A DNA stretch of 55,859 nucleotides from Candidatus Nyctobacter psychrophilus (GCA_014305025.1 JACRTY010000016.1:51922-107780); one strand, 5' to 3'; shown: positions 46,101-55,608, numbered from the stretch's first letter. Notes: a model not told the origin generated them from the sequence alone. A program made the numbers and translations.

Positions 46101-47187
46101 ATGGCGCGAGCTGCTCAATGTGCGCGACGTTACGGTCGACGACGACTTCTTTGCCCTAGGCGGCGACTCGCTTCTTGCAGCTCGGCTTGCGGCTCTCATG
46201 AAAAAGCGCTGGGGCACGCCGCTGAGCCTCGGCGACGTCTTCTCGGATGCGACTCTGGGCGGCCTCGCCCGCAAGCTGACCGGCTCCGCTGCTCGGCAAC
46301 TGCCTAGCTTCGTCGTCGAAATACGCCCGGCTTCGCACGGTCAATCGCTATTTTTTGTAAATGGTGGGTTCGACCGCGGACGGAGTTGGCATGAGGTCGC
46401 GAAGGGCCTAGGGGAGGACTTTGGATTCTACGGTCTGTCCACGCTGCGCGCAGACCGTGGGTGGAATACAGTCGAAGCTCTGGCCGAGGAGTTCATCGCG
46501 GTTATGCGCACAATTCAGCCGCATGGTCCGTATCGGGTCGCCGGTTATTGTGCGGGTGGCTTTGTTGCATTCGAGATGGCCCGGCGCCTCGCGGTCACGG
46601 GCTTGCCCGTGTCGGACGTCGTTTTGATCGATGAGGGGTTAGGCGAGCGGCTGCCTCGACTTGAAGGTCTGCTCTCCGGTGCGGCACGTGCCCGATTACT
46701 GCCCGCACGGTTCGTGCACCGGTTGAGCGCCCGGCTGCGATTTTTTTGGCGGTTGGACCGTCGGGAGCGCCGGCGGTTCGTTCTCGGCCATCTTGCTTCT
46801 TTTTTCAAGGCGCCCGTGCACTCAATCTCCCGCGAAGGGAGCCCCAAGCCCGACGCTTTTGCTATGCATATCCTCCATAAGATCTACGTGCCTGGCTGGT
46901 ACGGCGGCCGGCTGACGCTTGTGTGGGCAGCCGACGCGGTGACATCGGGGGAACAGGCCGGCTTCACGAAAAATTGGCGAGCCCACGCGCGCGACGTCGA
47001 TTCGGTGGAAGTGGCTGGGAACCACGTTTCCGCCATGACGCAGCATGGCGCCGCCCTTGGCGCAATGCTGCGCCGTCGATTCACAAAGGCTGGCGTGGCG
47101 GCCGACGAGTCGTCGTTGGAGACCAGCCGTTCGCGACCCCGCAATGCATCTAACGGCGCCAGGGGACTTCCATCCCGCTCGTCGTAA
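43111..47187 (+). CDS. NRPS module C-A-PCP-TE with cysteine thioesterase nucleophile
   Basis: The 1358-residue protein contains a condensation domain (about 22-455; HHAVWDG at 154-160 is intact), an adenylation domain (about 480-975; A3 YTSGSTGKPKG 629-639, A5 NGYGPTEAT 766-774, A7 YATGDL 853-858, A10 NGKTD 964-968), a carrier domain (LGGDSLL, Ser1020) and a thioesterase (about 1065-1330). I read the pocket code as D-A-F-F-L-G-G-T-F-K, near valine/isoleucine-type codes. The thioesterase motif is GYCAGG (1145-1150), so C1147 replaces the usual serine; H1305 is the likely catalytic histidine. It should condense the residue carried by the A-PCP protein with its own and release the product. The GTG start at 43111 has weak signals; 43117 and 43126 are alternatives. 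Confidence 0.9.
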   Translation: MDVIRVNDGNASVLDKALGAGGTVPLSFAQEQLWIVEQLLTSARPYNARRAFHLAGPLDVVALERSLNAIVRRHAILRTTFSECDGEPVQVVAPSLHVFVALEDIENEIDREGTLPRRIADESGQPFDLATGPLVRATLFRLGPLEHVLLLVLHHAVWDGASTPVFNAELGAGYRAYRAGEALTLPDLPMQYADFARWQRQSLGGQDVAEQLRYWRDRLAGAPPAIELPGERERPAVMTFRGAAQTRLLPRALLDDTRALARAAGASTFMTLLAAFAALLSRYTGQHDLVIGTPSAGRSRTEFEELIGFFVNTLPLRIAVTPGVRFRELLDAVRNDALDAYDRQDVPFERLVAELQPERSLATTPLFNVMFLTQGEGELGAELELEGLEIRPFPLESTATKFDLTFRIAERQDGLLCSMQYSTDLFEAATIEQMLRHFENLLRGALAEPDATIAALPMLDDAERRRLVVEWNHTERPYSSNCSIHALVSDQAAKMPDAVALNLGDWTVTYGVLERRADRLARALLVRGVAPGEPVGFVAARDPDSIVAMLGILKAGAAYVPLDPEYPSERICYMLDDAKVRLVVVPPSASSFTIPADRGITAISSDQPDDGGIAVLPLVGPDDPAYAIYTSGSTGKPKGVVVSHRAIARLVTGTDYVTIDKTDVMGGVSSLSFDAATFEVWGTLVNGARLAIIPRNVTLSSEEFAVAIGHQRVTIMFLTSALFRHVARYVPTAFSPLRCLLVGGDAVDAGAVRTVLVSGRPRQLLNGYGPTEATTFACTYEIVSAPGENVPIGRPIANTQAYILDADMNPVPIGCRGQLYIGGPGLARGYLNDDELTASVFVVNPFVAGARLYATGDLARYRDGGTIEFLGRADRQVKVRGFRIELGEVESALKRIDGVGDAAARVCDDELGDKRLVAYVTESHATGHDGEHYRRLLAQRLPRYLVPNTVTVISSSINVALTVNGKTDRERILAPVPTTHTAPRAPESEAELRLASLWRELLNVRDVTVDDDFFALGGDSLLAARLAALMKKRWGTPLSLGDVFSDATLGGLARKLTGSAARQLPSFVVEIRPASHGQSLFFVNGGFDRGRSWHEVAKGLGEDFGFYGLSTLRADRGWNTVEALAEEFIAVMRTIQPHGPYRVAGYCAGGFVAFEMARRLAVTGLPVSDVVLIDEGLGERLPRLEGLLSGAARARLLPARFVHRLSARLRFFWRLDRRERRRFVLGHLASFFKAPVHSISREGSPKPDAFAMHILHKIYVPGWYGGRLTLVWAADAVTSGEQAGFTKNWRAHARDVDSVEVAGNHVSAMTQHGAALGAMLRRRFTKAGVAADESSLETSRSRPRNASNGARGLPSRSS

Positions 47188-47241
47188 TCTGAACCTCGAC
47201 GCTTCCGACGCGCCGTCGCTTGGTAAAACCGCGGCTCTATA

Positions 47242-47260
47242 GGCGACATAACGGCGCACT
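47242..47260 (+). repeat. 19-base repeat, copy 2
   Basis: GGCGACATAACGGCGCACT matches the copy at 36822-36840 at 17 of 19 positions. It lies between the NRPS stop and tRNA-Arg. Confidence 0.5.
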
Positions 47261-47281
47261 TGAACATGACGTGGAACCTCT

Positions 47282-47355
47282 GCGCCCGTAGCTCAAACGG
47301 ATAGAGCGAGGGACTCCTAAGCCCTAGGTTGGACGTTCGAATCGTCTCGGGCGCA
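47282..47355 (+). tRNA. tRNA-Arg (anticodon CCT)
   Basis: Acceptor stem GCGCCCG/CGGGCGC is perfect, the loop CTCCTAA gives anticodon CCT at 47316-47318, and the T-arm has TTCGAAT. One A-G mismatch closes the anticodon stem. CCA is not encoded. Confidence 0.93.
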
Positions 47356-47409
47356 CTAAACTGCTCTCGCGTCTCGTGGCGTCCGGAGCTATAACCGATC
47401 CATTTTGGT

Positions 47410-47438
47410 TTGACGCTCCTTCCCCGACCTGATATACT
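47410..47438 (+). promoter_or_regulatory. str operon promoter
   Basis: TTGACG (47410-47415), 17 bases, TATACT (47433-47438). It drives rpsL-rpsG-fusA and probably tuf and rpsJ. Transcription should start near 47445. Confidence 0.8.
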
Positions 47439-47447
47439 CCGGTGGTT

Positions 47448-47469
47448 CCGGCCCACCGCGGTGGGGCGG
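47448..47469 (+). promoter_or_regulatory. hairpin at the 5' end of the str operon transcript
   Basis: CCCACC/GGTGGG around GC, extended by CCG/CGG with one mismatch, forms a stable stem in the leader about 50 bases before rpsL. It could stabilise the message or be an S7/S12 feedback element; neither is proven. Confidence 0.45.
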
Positions 47470-47518
47470 AATTTGTGTGTGCGTCGCCGTTGCGGGGACG
47501 CGGTCGCTTGGAGAGTGC

Positions 47519-47959
47519 GTGCCGACCATCAGTCAACTCGTCCGGACCGGACGCGAGAAGCTCGAAAAGAAGGTGAAGGCGCCGGCCCTGCGCGTTGCGC
47601 AGACGGGGCCCAAGCCCGGGCATCCCGATTTGCCGCTGCGGACCTTTGAGGTCACCGGCAACCCGTTTCGGCGCGGCGTGTGCACCCAAGTCAAAACGAT
47701 CACCCCCAAGAAACCGAATTCGGCGCTGCGTAAGGTCGCGCGCGTTCGCCTCACCAACGGCGAGGAGGTCACCGCCTACATCCCGGGCATCGGGCACAAC
47801 CTACAGGAGCATTCCGTCGTGTTGATCCGCGGCGGCCGCGTCAAGGATCTGCCGGGCATCCGTTATCACATCATCCGCGGCACGCTCGATACCTCGGGTG
47901 TCGCGAACCGCAAACAAGCCCGCTCCAAATACGGCGCCAAGCGCTCCGCCAAGAAGTAA
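47519..47959 (+). CDS. rpsL: 30S ribosomal protein S12, long form
   Basis: The 146-residue product is S12 of the decoding centre: [33 protein letters not shown] and [20 protein letters not shown] are conserved. Between KAPAL and RRGVC there are about 22 extra residues compared with the standard form (KTPALKGSPQKRGVC); Bacilli have an insertion at the same point, with different sequence. The start is GTG 47519 with GGAGAG just upstream. The [11 protein letters not shown] segment is the standard streptomycin-sensitive type. Confidence 0.95.
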   Translation: MPTISQLVRTGREKLEKKVKAPALRVAQTGPKPGHPDLPLRTFEVTGNPFRRGVCTQVKTITPKKPNSALRKVARVRLTNGEEVTAYIPGIGHNLQEHSVVLIRGGRVKDLPGIRYHIIRGTLDTSGVANRKQARSKYGAKRSAKK

Positions 47960-47972
47960 GTAGGAATACCGC

Positions 47973-48443
47973 ATGCCCCGCAAAGGAGCCGTTCCAAAAC
48001 GGCAGATTCTTCCCGACCCACGCTTCAATTCGAAAGTGCTCTCGCGCTTCATCAACAAGGTGATGCTCGCGGGCAAGAAGTCGACCGCCGAGCGGATCAC
48101 ATACGGCGCGCTCGACATGGTCGGTGAGAAGCTCGGGCGCGACCCGATGGACGTCTTCACCCAGGCGCTCGGCAATGCGATGCCGCTGGTCGAGGTGCGG
48201 CCGCGCCGCGTCGGCGGCGCAACCTATCAAGTTCCGATGGAAGTTCGACCTGACCGCCGTCAGGCGATGGCGATGCGCTGGCTGATCCAGTATGCTCGTA
48301 AGCGCTCGGGGCACTCGATGGAAGAGAAGCTCGCGAGCGAGATCATGGATGCGGCGAACAACGTCGGCGCATCGGTCAAAAAGCGCGAAGACACCCATAA
48401 GATGGCCGAGGCAAACAAAGCCTTCGCGCATTATCGCTGGTAA
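47973..48443 (+). CDS. rpsG: 30S ribosomal protein S7
   Basis: The 156-residue product has [40 protein letters not shown] and [15 protein letters not shown], all typical of S7, which organises the 16S head domain. TAGGAA precedes ATG 47973. It is the second gene of the str operon. Confidence 0.96.
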   Translation: MPRKGAVPKRQILPDPRFNSKVLSRFINKVMLAGKKSTAERITYGALDMVGEKLGRDPMDVFTQALGNAMPLVEVRPRRVGGATYQVPMEVRPDRRQAMAMRWLIQYARKRSGHSMEEKLASEIMDAANNVGASVKKREDTHKMAEANKAFAHYRW

Positions 48444-48449
48444 CGCGCC

Positions 48450-50567
48450 ATGGCAACGGCAACGCTGGTTCGCCAGTATCCACTGGAACGAACGCGTAAC
48501 ATCGGAATCGCAGCCCACATCGACGCCGGCAAGACGACGGCGACCGAGCGCATTCTTTTTTACACCGGTCGGACCCACAAGATCGGCGAGGTCCACGACG
48601 GCGCCGCCACGATGGACTGGATGGTGCAGGAGCAAGAGCGCGGCATCACGATCACGTCGGCCGCGACCGCGACGACATGGCGCGACACGCGCATCAACAT
48701 CATCGATACGCCCGGCCACGTCGATTTCACGGTTGAAGTCGAGCGCTCATTGCGCGTGCTCGACGGGCTCGTCGCGCTGTTCGATTCGGTGGCTGCGGTG
48801 CAGCCGCAGTCCGAAACCGTCTGGCGCCAAGCCAATAAGTATCGCGTTCCGCGCATCATCTTCGTCAACAAGATGGATCGCATGGGCGCCGACTTCTTCA
48901 ACTGCGTCGCGAAGATCCGCGAACGCCTGGGGGCGCGCGCCGTCCCGATTCAGGTTCCAATCGGTGCCGAGGATGGGTTCCAAGGCGTCGTCGATCTGTT
49001 CACGATGAGCAAGATCGTCTATACCGATGACATCGGATCGACGATGGACCAGCAGCCGGTCACCGACGCCGACGGCGAACTCCAAGCCACGGCACTGCAA
49101 TGGCGTCAAGGACTCATTGAGGCGATCGCCGAGCAAGACGACGAATTGCTGGAGTTGTTTTTCGGCGGCGAAGAGATTCCGGTCGAGCGCCTGAAAGCCG
49201 CGCTGCGCAAAGCCACAATCGCCGGCGACGTGCTGCCGATGCTGTGCGGCTCGGCCTTCAAGAACAAAGGCGTCCAGCCGCTGCTCGACGCGGTCGTCGA
49301 CTATCTGCCCTCGCCGCTCGATGCCAAGCTGATCGAAGGCGTCAATCCCAAGGACGACTCCAAAGCGATCGTGCGGAAGCCCGACGACAAGGAACCCTTT
49401 GCCGCCCTGGCTTTCAAGATTGCGACCGACCCGTACGGAAATCTGACGTATTTCCGCGTCTATTCCGGCACGCTGGAAAAAGGCAGTTACGTCTACAACG
49501 CGCGCAGCGGCCGCAAAGAGCGCATCGGGCGCATCTTGCGCATGCACGCCAACCATCGCGAAGACATCGACGCGATCGGCGCGGGCGACATCGCGGCGGC
49601 CGTCGGGCTGACCGACACGCGTACGGGCGATACGCTGTGCGACGAGAAGCAGCAGATTTTGCTCGAGAACATCACCTTCCCCGAACCGGTCATTTCTCAG
49701 GCGATCGAGCCTAAGACGAAGGTCGATCAGGATAAGATGGGCACCGCGCTCGCGCGCCTGGCCCAGGAAGATCCGACCTTCCGCATGCGCACCGATGACG
49801 AAACCCAGCAGACGATCATCGCCGGCATGGGGGAACTGCACCTCGAGATCATCCTCGATCGGCTGCGCCGTGAGTTCAAGGTCGAGGCCAACGTGGGCAA
49901 GCCGCAAGTGGCCTACAAAGAAGCGATCACGCGCAAGGTCGAAAAACAGGGTAAGTTCGTGCGGCAGACCGGCGGCAAAGGGCAGTACGGCGACGTTTGG
50001 CTGCGGGTTGAACCCGGTGAGCCCAACACGGGTTATATCTTCGAGTGGGGCGTCGTCGGCGGCGTGATCCCCAAGGAATATCAGAAGGCGATTTCCGAGG
50101 GCATTCGCGAGTCCTCCGAAAGCGGCGTGCTCGCCGGGTACCCGGTGCTCGACTTCAAGGCCACGGCGTTCGACGGTAGCTACCACGACGTCGACTCCTC
50201 GGAAATGGCGTTCAAGATCGCCGGATCGATGGCGTTCAAGGAAGCGAACCGGGCGGCCGGCCCAATCCTGCTCGAACCCATCATGAAGGTCGAAGTGACG
50301 ACGCCCAAGGACTACCTAGGGGCCATCAACGGCGACCTCATGAAACGCCGCGGCATGATTCAAGCTTCCGAAGACGTCACCGGTGGCGCGATCACGATCA
50401 CGGCCAACGTCCCGCTCTCCGAGATGTTCGGCTACGCGACCGACATGCGGTCGGCAACGCAAGGCCGGGCGACGTACACGATGGAGTTCTCGCACTACGA
50501 AAAGGCGCCGAAGTCCGTTGAAGACGAAATCGTCGCCAAGGCGCAGGGAAAAAAATCCGCAGCTTAG
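48450..50567 (+). CDS. fusA: translation elongation factor G
   Basis: The 705-residue GTPase moves tRNA and mRNA through the ribosome. G motifs are [17 protein letters not shown] and NKMDR; switch I has RGITI; domain IV has GKGQYGDVW and domain [13 protein letters not shown]. It follows rpsG by six bases. The last codons are GGA AAA AAA TCC GCA GCT TAG: A7 at 50549-50555 is a slippery heptamer in the A_AAA_AAA phase, described separately. Confidence 0.96.
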   Translation: MATATLVRQYPLERTRNIGIAAHIDAGKTTATERILFYTGRTHKIGEVHDGAATMDWMVQEQERGITITSAATATTWRDTRINIIDTPGHVDFTVEVERSLRVLDGLVALFDSVAAVQPQSETVWRQANKYRVPRIIFVNKMDRMGADFFNCVAKIRERLGARAVPIQVPIGAEDGFQGVVDLFTMSKIVYTDDIGSTMDQQPVTDADGELQATALQWRQGLIEAIAEQDDELLELFFGGEEIPVERLKAALRKATIAGDVLPMLCGSAFKNKGVQPLLDAVVDYLPSPLDAKLIEGVNPKDDSKAIVRKPDDKEPFAALAFKIATDPYGNLTYFRVYSGTLEKGSYVYNARSGRKERIGRILRMHANHREDIDAIGAGDIAAAVGLTDTRTGDTLCDEKQQILLENITFPEPVISQAIEPKTKVDQDKMGTALARLAQEDPTFRMRTDDETQQTIIAGMGELHLEIILDRLRREFKVEANVGKPQVAYKEAITRKVEKQGKFVRQTGGKGQYGDVWLRVEPGEPNTGYIFEWGVVGGVIPKEYQKAISEGIRESSESGVLAGYPVLDFKATAFDGSYHDVDSSEMAFKIAGSMAFKEANRAAGPILLEPIMKVEVTTPKDYLGAINGDLMKRRGMIQASEDVTGGAITITANVPLSEMFGYATDMRSATQGRATYTMEFSHYEKAPKSVEDEIVAKAQGKKSAA

Positions 50568-50638
50568 ACCCTGACGACGATGACGACGATGACGACGGCG
50601 GTCCCGCCGGCGCCGGAAGTCGCAAGAAACGCCGCTAA
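50549..50638 (+). other. slippery A7 run and -1 frame extension of fusA
   Basis: A shift of -1 on A_AAA_AAA (50549-50555) would bypass the TAG at 50565-50567 and read 27 more codons from ATC 50555 to TAA 50636-50638. The extra tail contains eight consecutive Asp (GAC/GAT repeats) and ends SRKKRR. GC-rich hairpin potential (GGCGG/CCGCC near 50597-50608, then CCGGCGCCGG) lies further downstream. It may be programmed frameshifting or an undercounted homopolymer. Confidence 0.45.
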
Positions 50639-50722
50639 CGCGGTCTAAGCAAGGAAGTCCCGAGCGGCCACTCAGTCACCAGCGCTTAAACGACAACAAC
50701 GATAAGGACACGATAGAAGGAT

Positions 50723-51952
<1,230 letters not shown>

Positions 51953-51956
51953 CCGC

Positions 51957-52264
<308 letters not shown>

Positions 52265-52265
<1 letters not shown>

Positions 52266-52367
52266 GGATGCTGAGATTTCGCGCGTGGACTTCGTCGCTA
52301 CGCGGCTCATTTGCAACAGCAAACTTCGCCGCTAGGCTCCTCGCCACGCACGAAATCTCAGCATCCT
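52265..52367. repeat. long inverted repeat abutting the rpsJ stop
   Basis: Arms 52265-52288 and 52344-52367 are complementary at 23 of 24 positions around a 55-base centre that has its own TTTGC/GCAAA hairpin. It begins at the rpsJ stop codon. Bases 52275-52302 match 8700-8727 at 25 of 28, defining a repeat family that sits at gene ends. It is probably a transcript terminator or message-end structure. Confidence 0.8.
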
Positions 52368-52381
52368 CAGCAGCGCCGCCC

Positions 52382-52412
52382 TTTCAACGGGGCGCGAAGC
52401 GCTCCGTTGAAA
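52382..52412. other. stable hairpin downstream of rpsJ
   Basis: Arms TTTCAACGGGGCGC and GCGCTCCGTTGAAA (one G-T pair) surround GAA. It is followed by an A-rich stretch, not a T-run, so it is not a classical plus-strand terminator. It may add to the preceding inverted repeat. Confidence 0.55.
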
Positions 52413-52446
52413 AGTAAAATAGCCTGCCGTCCGAGAAACCGTGGGG

Positions 52447-52872
52447 ATGCCTATCCCTTTAGCGGTCGTTCATCAGCGAAGCTTCGGCGGCACACGGCGC
52501 CGCATCTATCAACTCCTCGCTGAAATGGGGACGTCGGCCGACGCGATTTGGCCCTTTGCGTCCCAGCCGTTCATGCGCTCGGCGGGACCGCTGGTTCCCG
52601 GAAAAACCGAAGAGTGGCACAGCGGCGTCCATGCCGTCCTCGACGAGGCGGTCCCCGAGGAGCGGATCGTCTGGCGCTTTCAGAACGAAGGCTTCGACGG
52701 CACGCACGGCTTCTATCTCGAGCCCGACGCGAAGAAGACGCGACTCGTGCACCGGGTGGAAGCGACATTGTCCGATACCGACGGACGCCTTTTTTGGCGG
52801 CGGCTCGAGGACGTAAACGAGCGCACGATGGAAGCGCTCTTCGACAAGATGGAACGCGTCCTCAAACGCTGA
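52447..52872 (+). CDS. SRPBCC-family protein (START/polyketide-cyclase-like)
   Basis: The 141-residue product fits the small helix-grip fold that binds hydrophobic ligands: an N-terminal strand, SADAIWPFASQPFMRSAGPL, then EEWHSGVHAVLDEAVPEERI with VWRF, HGFYLEPDAKKTRLVHRV, and a long C-terminal helix (LEDVNERTMEALFDKMERVL). I prefer ATG 52447 to GTG 52441 because GAGAAA is then about 8 bases upstream. The ligand is unknown. It lies upstream of a dehydrogenase gene in the same direction. Confidence 0.7.
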   Translation: MPIPLAVVHQRSFGGTRRRIYQLLAEMGTSADAIWPFASQPFMRSAGPLVPGKTEEWHSGVHAVLDEAVPEERIVWRFQNEGFDGTHGFYLEPDAKKTRLVHRVEATLSDTDGRLFWRRLEDVNERTMEALFDKMERVLKR

Positions 52873-52912
52873 TCTCGCCCGTTCATCGCTCGCCCCCGAG
52901 AGGTGTGCGGTA

Positions 52913-53662
52913 ATCGTTTTAGTCACCGGCGCAAGCGCCGGCTTCGGCGAGGCGGTGGTTCGCCGGTTCGCACGCGAGGGAGCGCGCGTCATCGCCGCCG
53001 CGCGGCGCCGTGAGCGGCTCGATGCGCTGCGCGACGAGTTCGGCGATGTCATTCTACCGCTCGAGTTGGACGTTCGCGGTCGGGCTGCCGTGACGGCAGC
53101 GGTCGCGGCGCTGCCCATAGCGTTTGCGGAGATCGACGTGCTCATCAACAACGCCGGCCTCGCCGCCGGCTTAGAACCCGCGCAGGATGCGCACCTCGAC
53201 GATTGGGACGCAATGGTCGACACGAACATCAAGGGATTGATGTACGTGACGCGCGCGGTTCTACCGGGGATGGTCGCGCGCAATCGCGGCCACGTCGTGA
53301 ACCTCGGCTCGATCGCCGGCGAGTTCCCGTATCCCGGCGGCAACGTGTACGGGGCGACGAAGGCGTTCGTGCATCAGTTTTCGTTGAACTTGCGCGCCGA
53401 TTTGCTTGGTACGCGCATCCGCGTCACCGACATCGAGCCAGGGCTTGCGGGCGGCACCGAGTTCTCGCAGGTGCGCTTCAAGGGCGACGTGCAAAAAGCC
53501 GACGCCGTGTACGCGGGAACGACTCCGCTTTCGGCCGACGACGTCGCCGACGCCATCCACTGGGTCGTGACGCGCCCGGAGCACGTGAACGTCAACGCGT
53601 TGCAGATGATGCCCGTCTCCCAGGCGTTCGGACCGCTTGCCGTCAAGCGCGACGGTTCATGA
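52913..53662 (+). CDS. short-chain dehydrogenase/reductase (YdfG-like), non-canonical start
   Basis: A classical NAD(P)-dependent short-chain dehydrogenase: TGASAGFGEAV cofactor motif at about residues 5-15, NNAG, catalytic Ser in NLGSIAGEF, and YGATK (YxxxK). It resembles YdfG 3-hydroxy acid/serine dehydrogenases. The first ordinary start is GTG 52955, which would remove the cofactor motif. The frame is open further upstream with no ATG, GTG or TTG. GAGAGG (52898-52903) is followed 9 bases later by ATC 52913, giving a normal start of the form (M)VLVTGASAGFG. The start is inferred. Confidence 0.82.
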   Translation: MVLVTGASAGFGEAVVRRFAREGARVIAAARRRERLDALRDEFGDVILPLELDVRGRAAVTAAVAALPIAFAEIDVLINNAGLAAGLEPAQDAHLDDWDAMVDTNIKGLMYVTRAVLPGMVARNRGHVVNLGSIAGEFPYPGGNVYGATKAFVHQFSLNLRADLLGTRIRVTDIEPGLAGGTEFSQVRFKGDVQKADAVYAGTTPLSADDVADAIHWVVTRPEHVNVNALQMMPVSQAFGPLAVKRDGS

Positions 53663-54298
53663 ACGAGCCGCAGCCGCAAGCCATTCGTCTGGTCGAGGAC
53701 CGCTGGGCAACGATTCGCCACGTCGTCGAAGCGGTCGCAATCGTTGCAGCCGGCGCGTGGGCCTTCCGGAGAGGCGCCGGCGCTGGTTCCGACCGTCGCG
53801 ATCTCACGCTTGGGACGCGACTCGCGGCGTGAGATTCTCAGCGTTTCGGTCGCTTATCACAACACCGGCAAAACGGAGATCGATATCGCTGCCGATGCCC
53901 TCAACGTCTGGGGCATCCGTTTCGGCCCACGCGATATACGCCGGGCCGGTAGCAATCACGGCGGTCGCACGCGGACGTATCTGGATACCATGCCGGAGAT
54001 ATCGCACCGCCTCATCGCGAGTTTTTCACAACTTCGGGAAGCGGCGCAAGGGGGTCTGGAGGGCGTGCACAACGTCGTCGAACCGGGCGCCACGACGACG
54101 GACACCACGGTCATCGCGCTGCGGCGCGGCGCGTACGACCTGGTTGAAGCCCAGATCGTTGCCGTTCCGGTCAAGCTCCATCAATCGCCCGTGCGAGTCG
54201 ACGTCGTGGCGGCGCTCCGTGGGGGAACGTTCCTGCGGCCCGATCCAAACCGCGCGTTCGAAGACGACGGTAACACGGATTTCGCGCTGACGCCGTGA
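53659..54298 (+). pseudogene. frameshifted gene for a small membrane-anchored protein of unknown function
   Basis: ATG 53659 overlaps the dehydrogenase stop (ATGA) and reads a cytoplasmic start and a transmembrane helix (HVVEAVAIVAAGAWAF), then shifts into a low-quality stretch that stops at 53832. A second frame from about 53744 continues with an ordered domain (EAPALVPTVAISRLGRD..., VAYHNTGKTEIDIAADALNV) to the stop at 54296-54298. The two parts look like one protein broken by a small deletion near 53762-53785. It could also be a sequence error. The family is not recognised by me. Confidence 0.55.
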
Positions 54299-55608
54299 AA
54301 GCGAGGGGCATGAACCTCGGCGTGCCCAAGCGTGATACTGTTCGCACGAAGGCTTTCGACCCAATCGATCCGCTCGGGCTCGATCGCGACCTCAATTCAG
54401 ACGAACGCCTGGTGCGCGATACCGTGCGTAGCTTCGTTGAGCGCCGCATCCTGCCCGACATTGCGACGTGGTTCGAACGCGGTGAGTTCCCGAAGGAACT
54501 GGCCCGCGAGGTCGGGGAGCTCGGTGTGCTCGGCATGCACCTCGACGGCTACGGCTGTGCCGGGGCGAGTGCGACCGCGTACGGCGTCGCCTGTCGCGAA
54601 CTCGAGGCGGGCGATAGCGGACTGCGCAGTTTTGTGTCGGTGCAGGGGTCGCTTGCGATGTTTCCCGTTCGCGCGTACGGTTCCGAGGAACAGCGCGAAG
54701 AGTGGCTGCCGCGCATGGCGCGCGGCGAGGTCATCGGCTGTTTCGGGCTGACCGAATACGACTTCGGCAGCGATCCCGCCGGCATGCGAACGTTCGCGCG
54801 CCGCGACGGCGGCGATTACGTGCTCGATGGTTCGAAAGCATGGATCACGAGCGGCGGCATCGCCGACGTTGCGCTCGTCTGGGCGCGCACGGCGTCCGAT
54901 GACGGCCCTACGGGTACGGCCTCCGATGGTGCCACGACACGTACGGTGCCCGAAGCCGGCGCGCGGGCGGAATCCGACGGCAACAACGGCGGAAGCATCC
55001 GCGGCTTCATCGTCCCCGCCGGAACCCGCGGCTTCTCGACGCGCAACATCGAGCGCAAACTCTCGCTGCGTGCGTCGGTGACCTCGGAGTTGTCGTTCGA
55101 CTCCTGCCGCATTCCGGCGCGCTACATGCTGCCGGGCGCACGCGGCCTGCGCGGCCCCCTATCGTGCCTAAGCGAAGCGCGCTACGGCATCGTCTGGGGC
55201 GCCATTGGGGCGGCGCGTGCCTGTTACGAAGCCGCGCTTTCGTACGCGCGCACACGCGAACAGTTCGGCAAACCGATAGGCGGCTTCCAATTGACGCAAG
55301 AGAAGCTCGTCAATATGTTGCTCGAATTGCAGAAAGCTCAACTCTTGGCAACACAAATCGGTCGCCTCAAAGACGCGGGGACCTTGCTGCCCCAACATGT
55401 CAGCATCGGAAAACTGAACAACGTCCGTGAAGCGCTCGCAATCTGCCGCGAAGCACGCACGATCCTGGGCGCGAGCGGCATCACACTTGAGTACCCCGTG
55501 ATCCGCCACATGAACAACCTCGAATCGGTGCTGACCTACGAAGGCACGAGTGAAATCCACACGCTGATTTTAGGGCAGGCGATCACTGGAATCGCCGCCA
55601 TCACGTAA
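54295..55608 (+). CDS. acyl-CoA dehydrogenase, glutaryl-CoA dehydrogenase-like
   Basis: The 437-residue flavoprotein oxidises an acyl-CoA to the enoyl-CoA and passes electrons to ETF. FAD/substrate motifs are CFGLTEYDFGSDPAGM and WITSGGIADVALVWA, and the catalytic glutamate lies in LTYEGTSEIHTLILGQAITG, a form close to glutaryl-CoA dehydrogenase. About 36 extra residues of low complexity (TASDDGPTGTASDGATTRTV...) are inserted after VWA. The start is GTG 54295 within GTGA, or ATG 54310. Its exact substrate is unknown. Confidence 0.88.
   Translation: MKARGMNLGVPKRDTVRTKAFDPIDPLGLDRDLNSDERLVRDTVRSFVERRILPDIATWFERGEFPKELAREVGELGVLGMHLDGYGCAGASATAYGVACRELEAGDSGLRSFVSVQGSLAMFPVRAYGSEEQREEWLPRMARGEVIGCFGLTEYDFGSDPAGMRTFARRDGGDYVLDGSKAWITSGGIADVALVWARTASDDGPTGTASDGATTRTVPEAGARAESDGNNGGSIRGFIVPAGTRGFSTRNIERKLSLRASVTSELSFDSCRIPARYMLPGARGLRGPLSCLSEARYGIVWGAIGAARACYEAALSYARTREQFGKPIGGFQLTQEKLVNMLLELQKAQLLATQIGRLKDAGTLLPQHVSIGKLNNVREALAICREARTILGASGITLEYPVIRHMNNLESVLTYEGTSEIHTLILGQAITGIAAIT

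Noticed and set aside
52382..52412. Hairpin as a rho-independent terminator
   Set aside because: The downstream flank is A-rich and no T-run follows on either strand in the right place; it is listed only as a hairpin.
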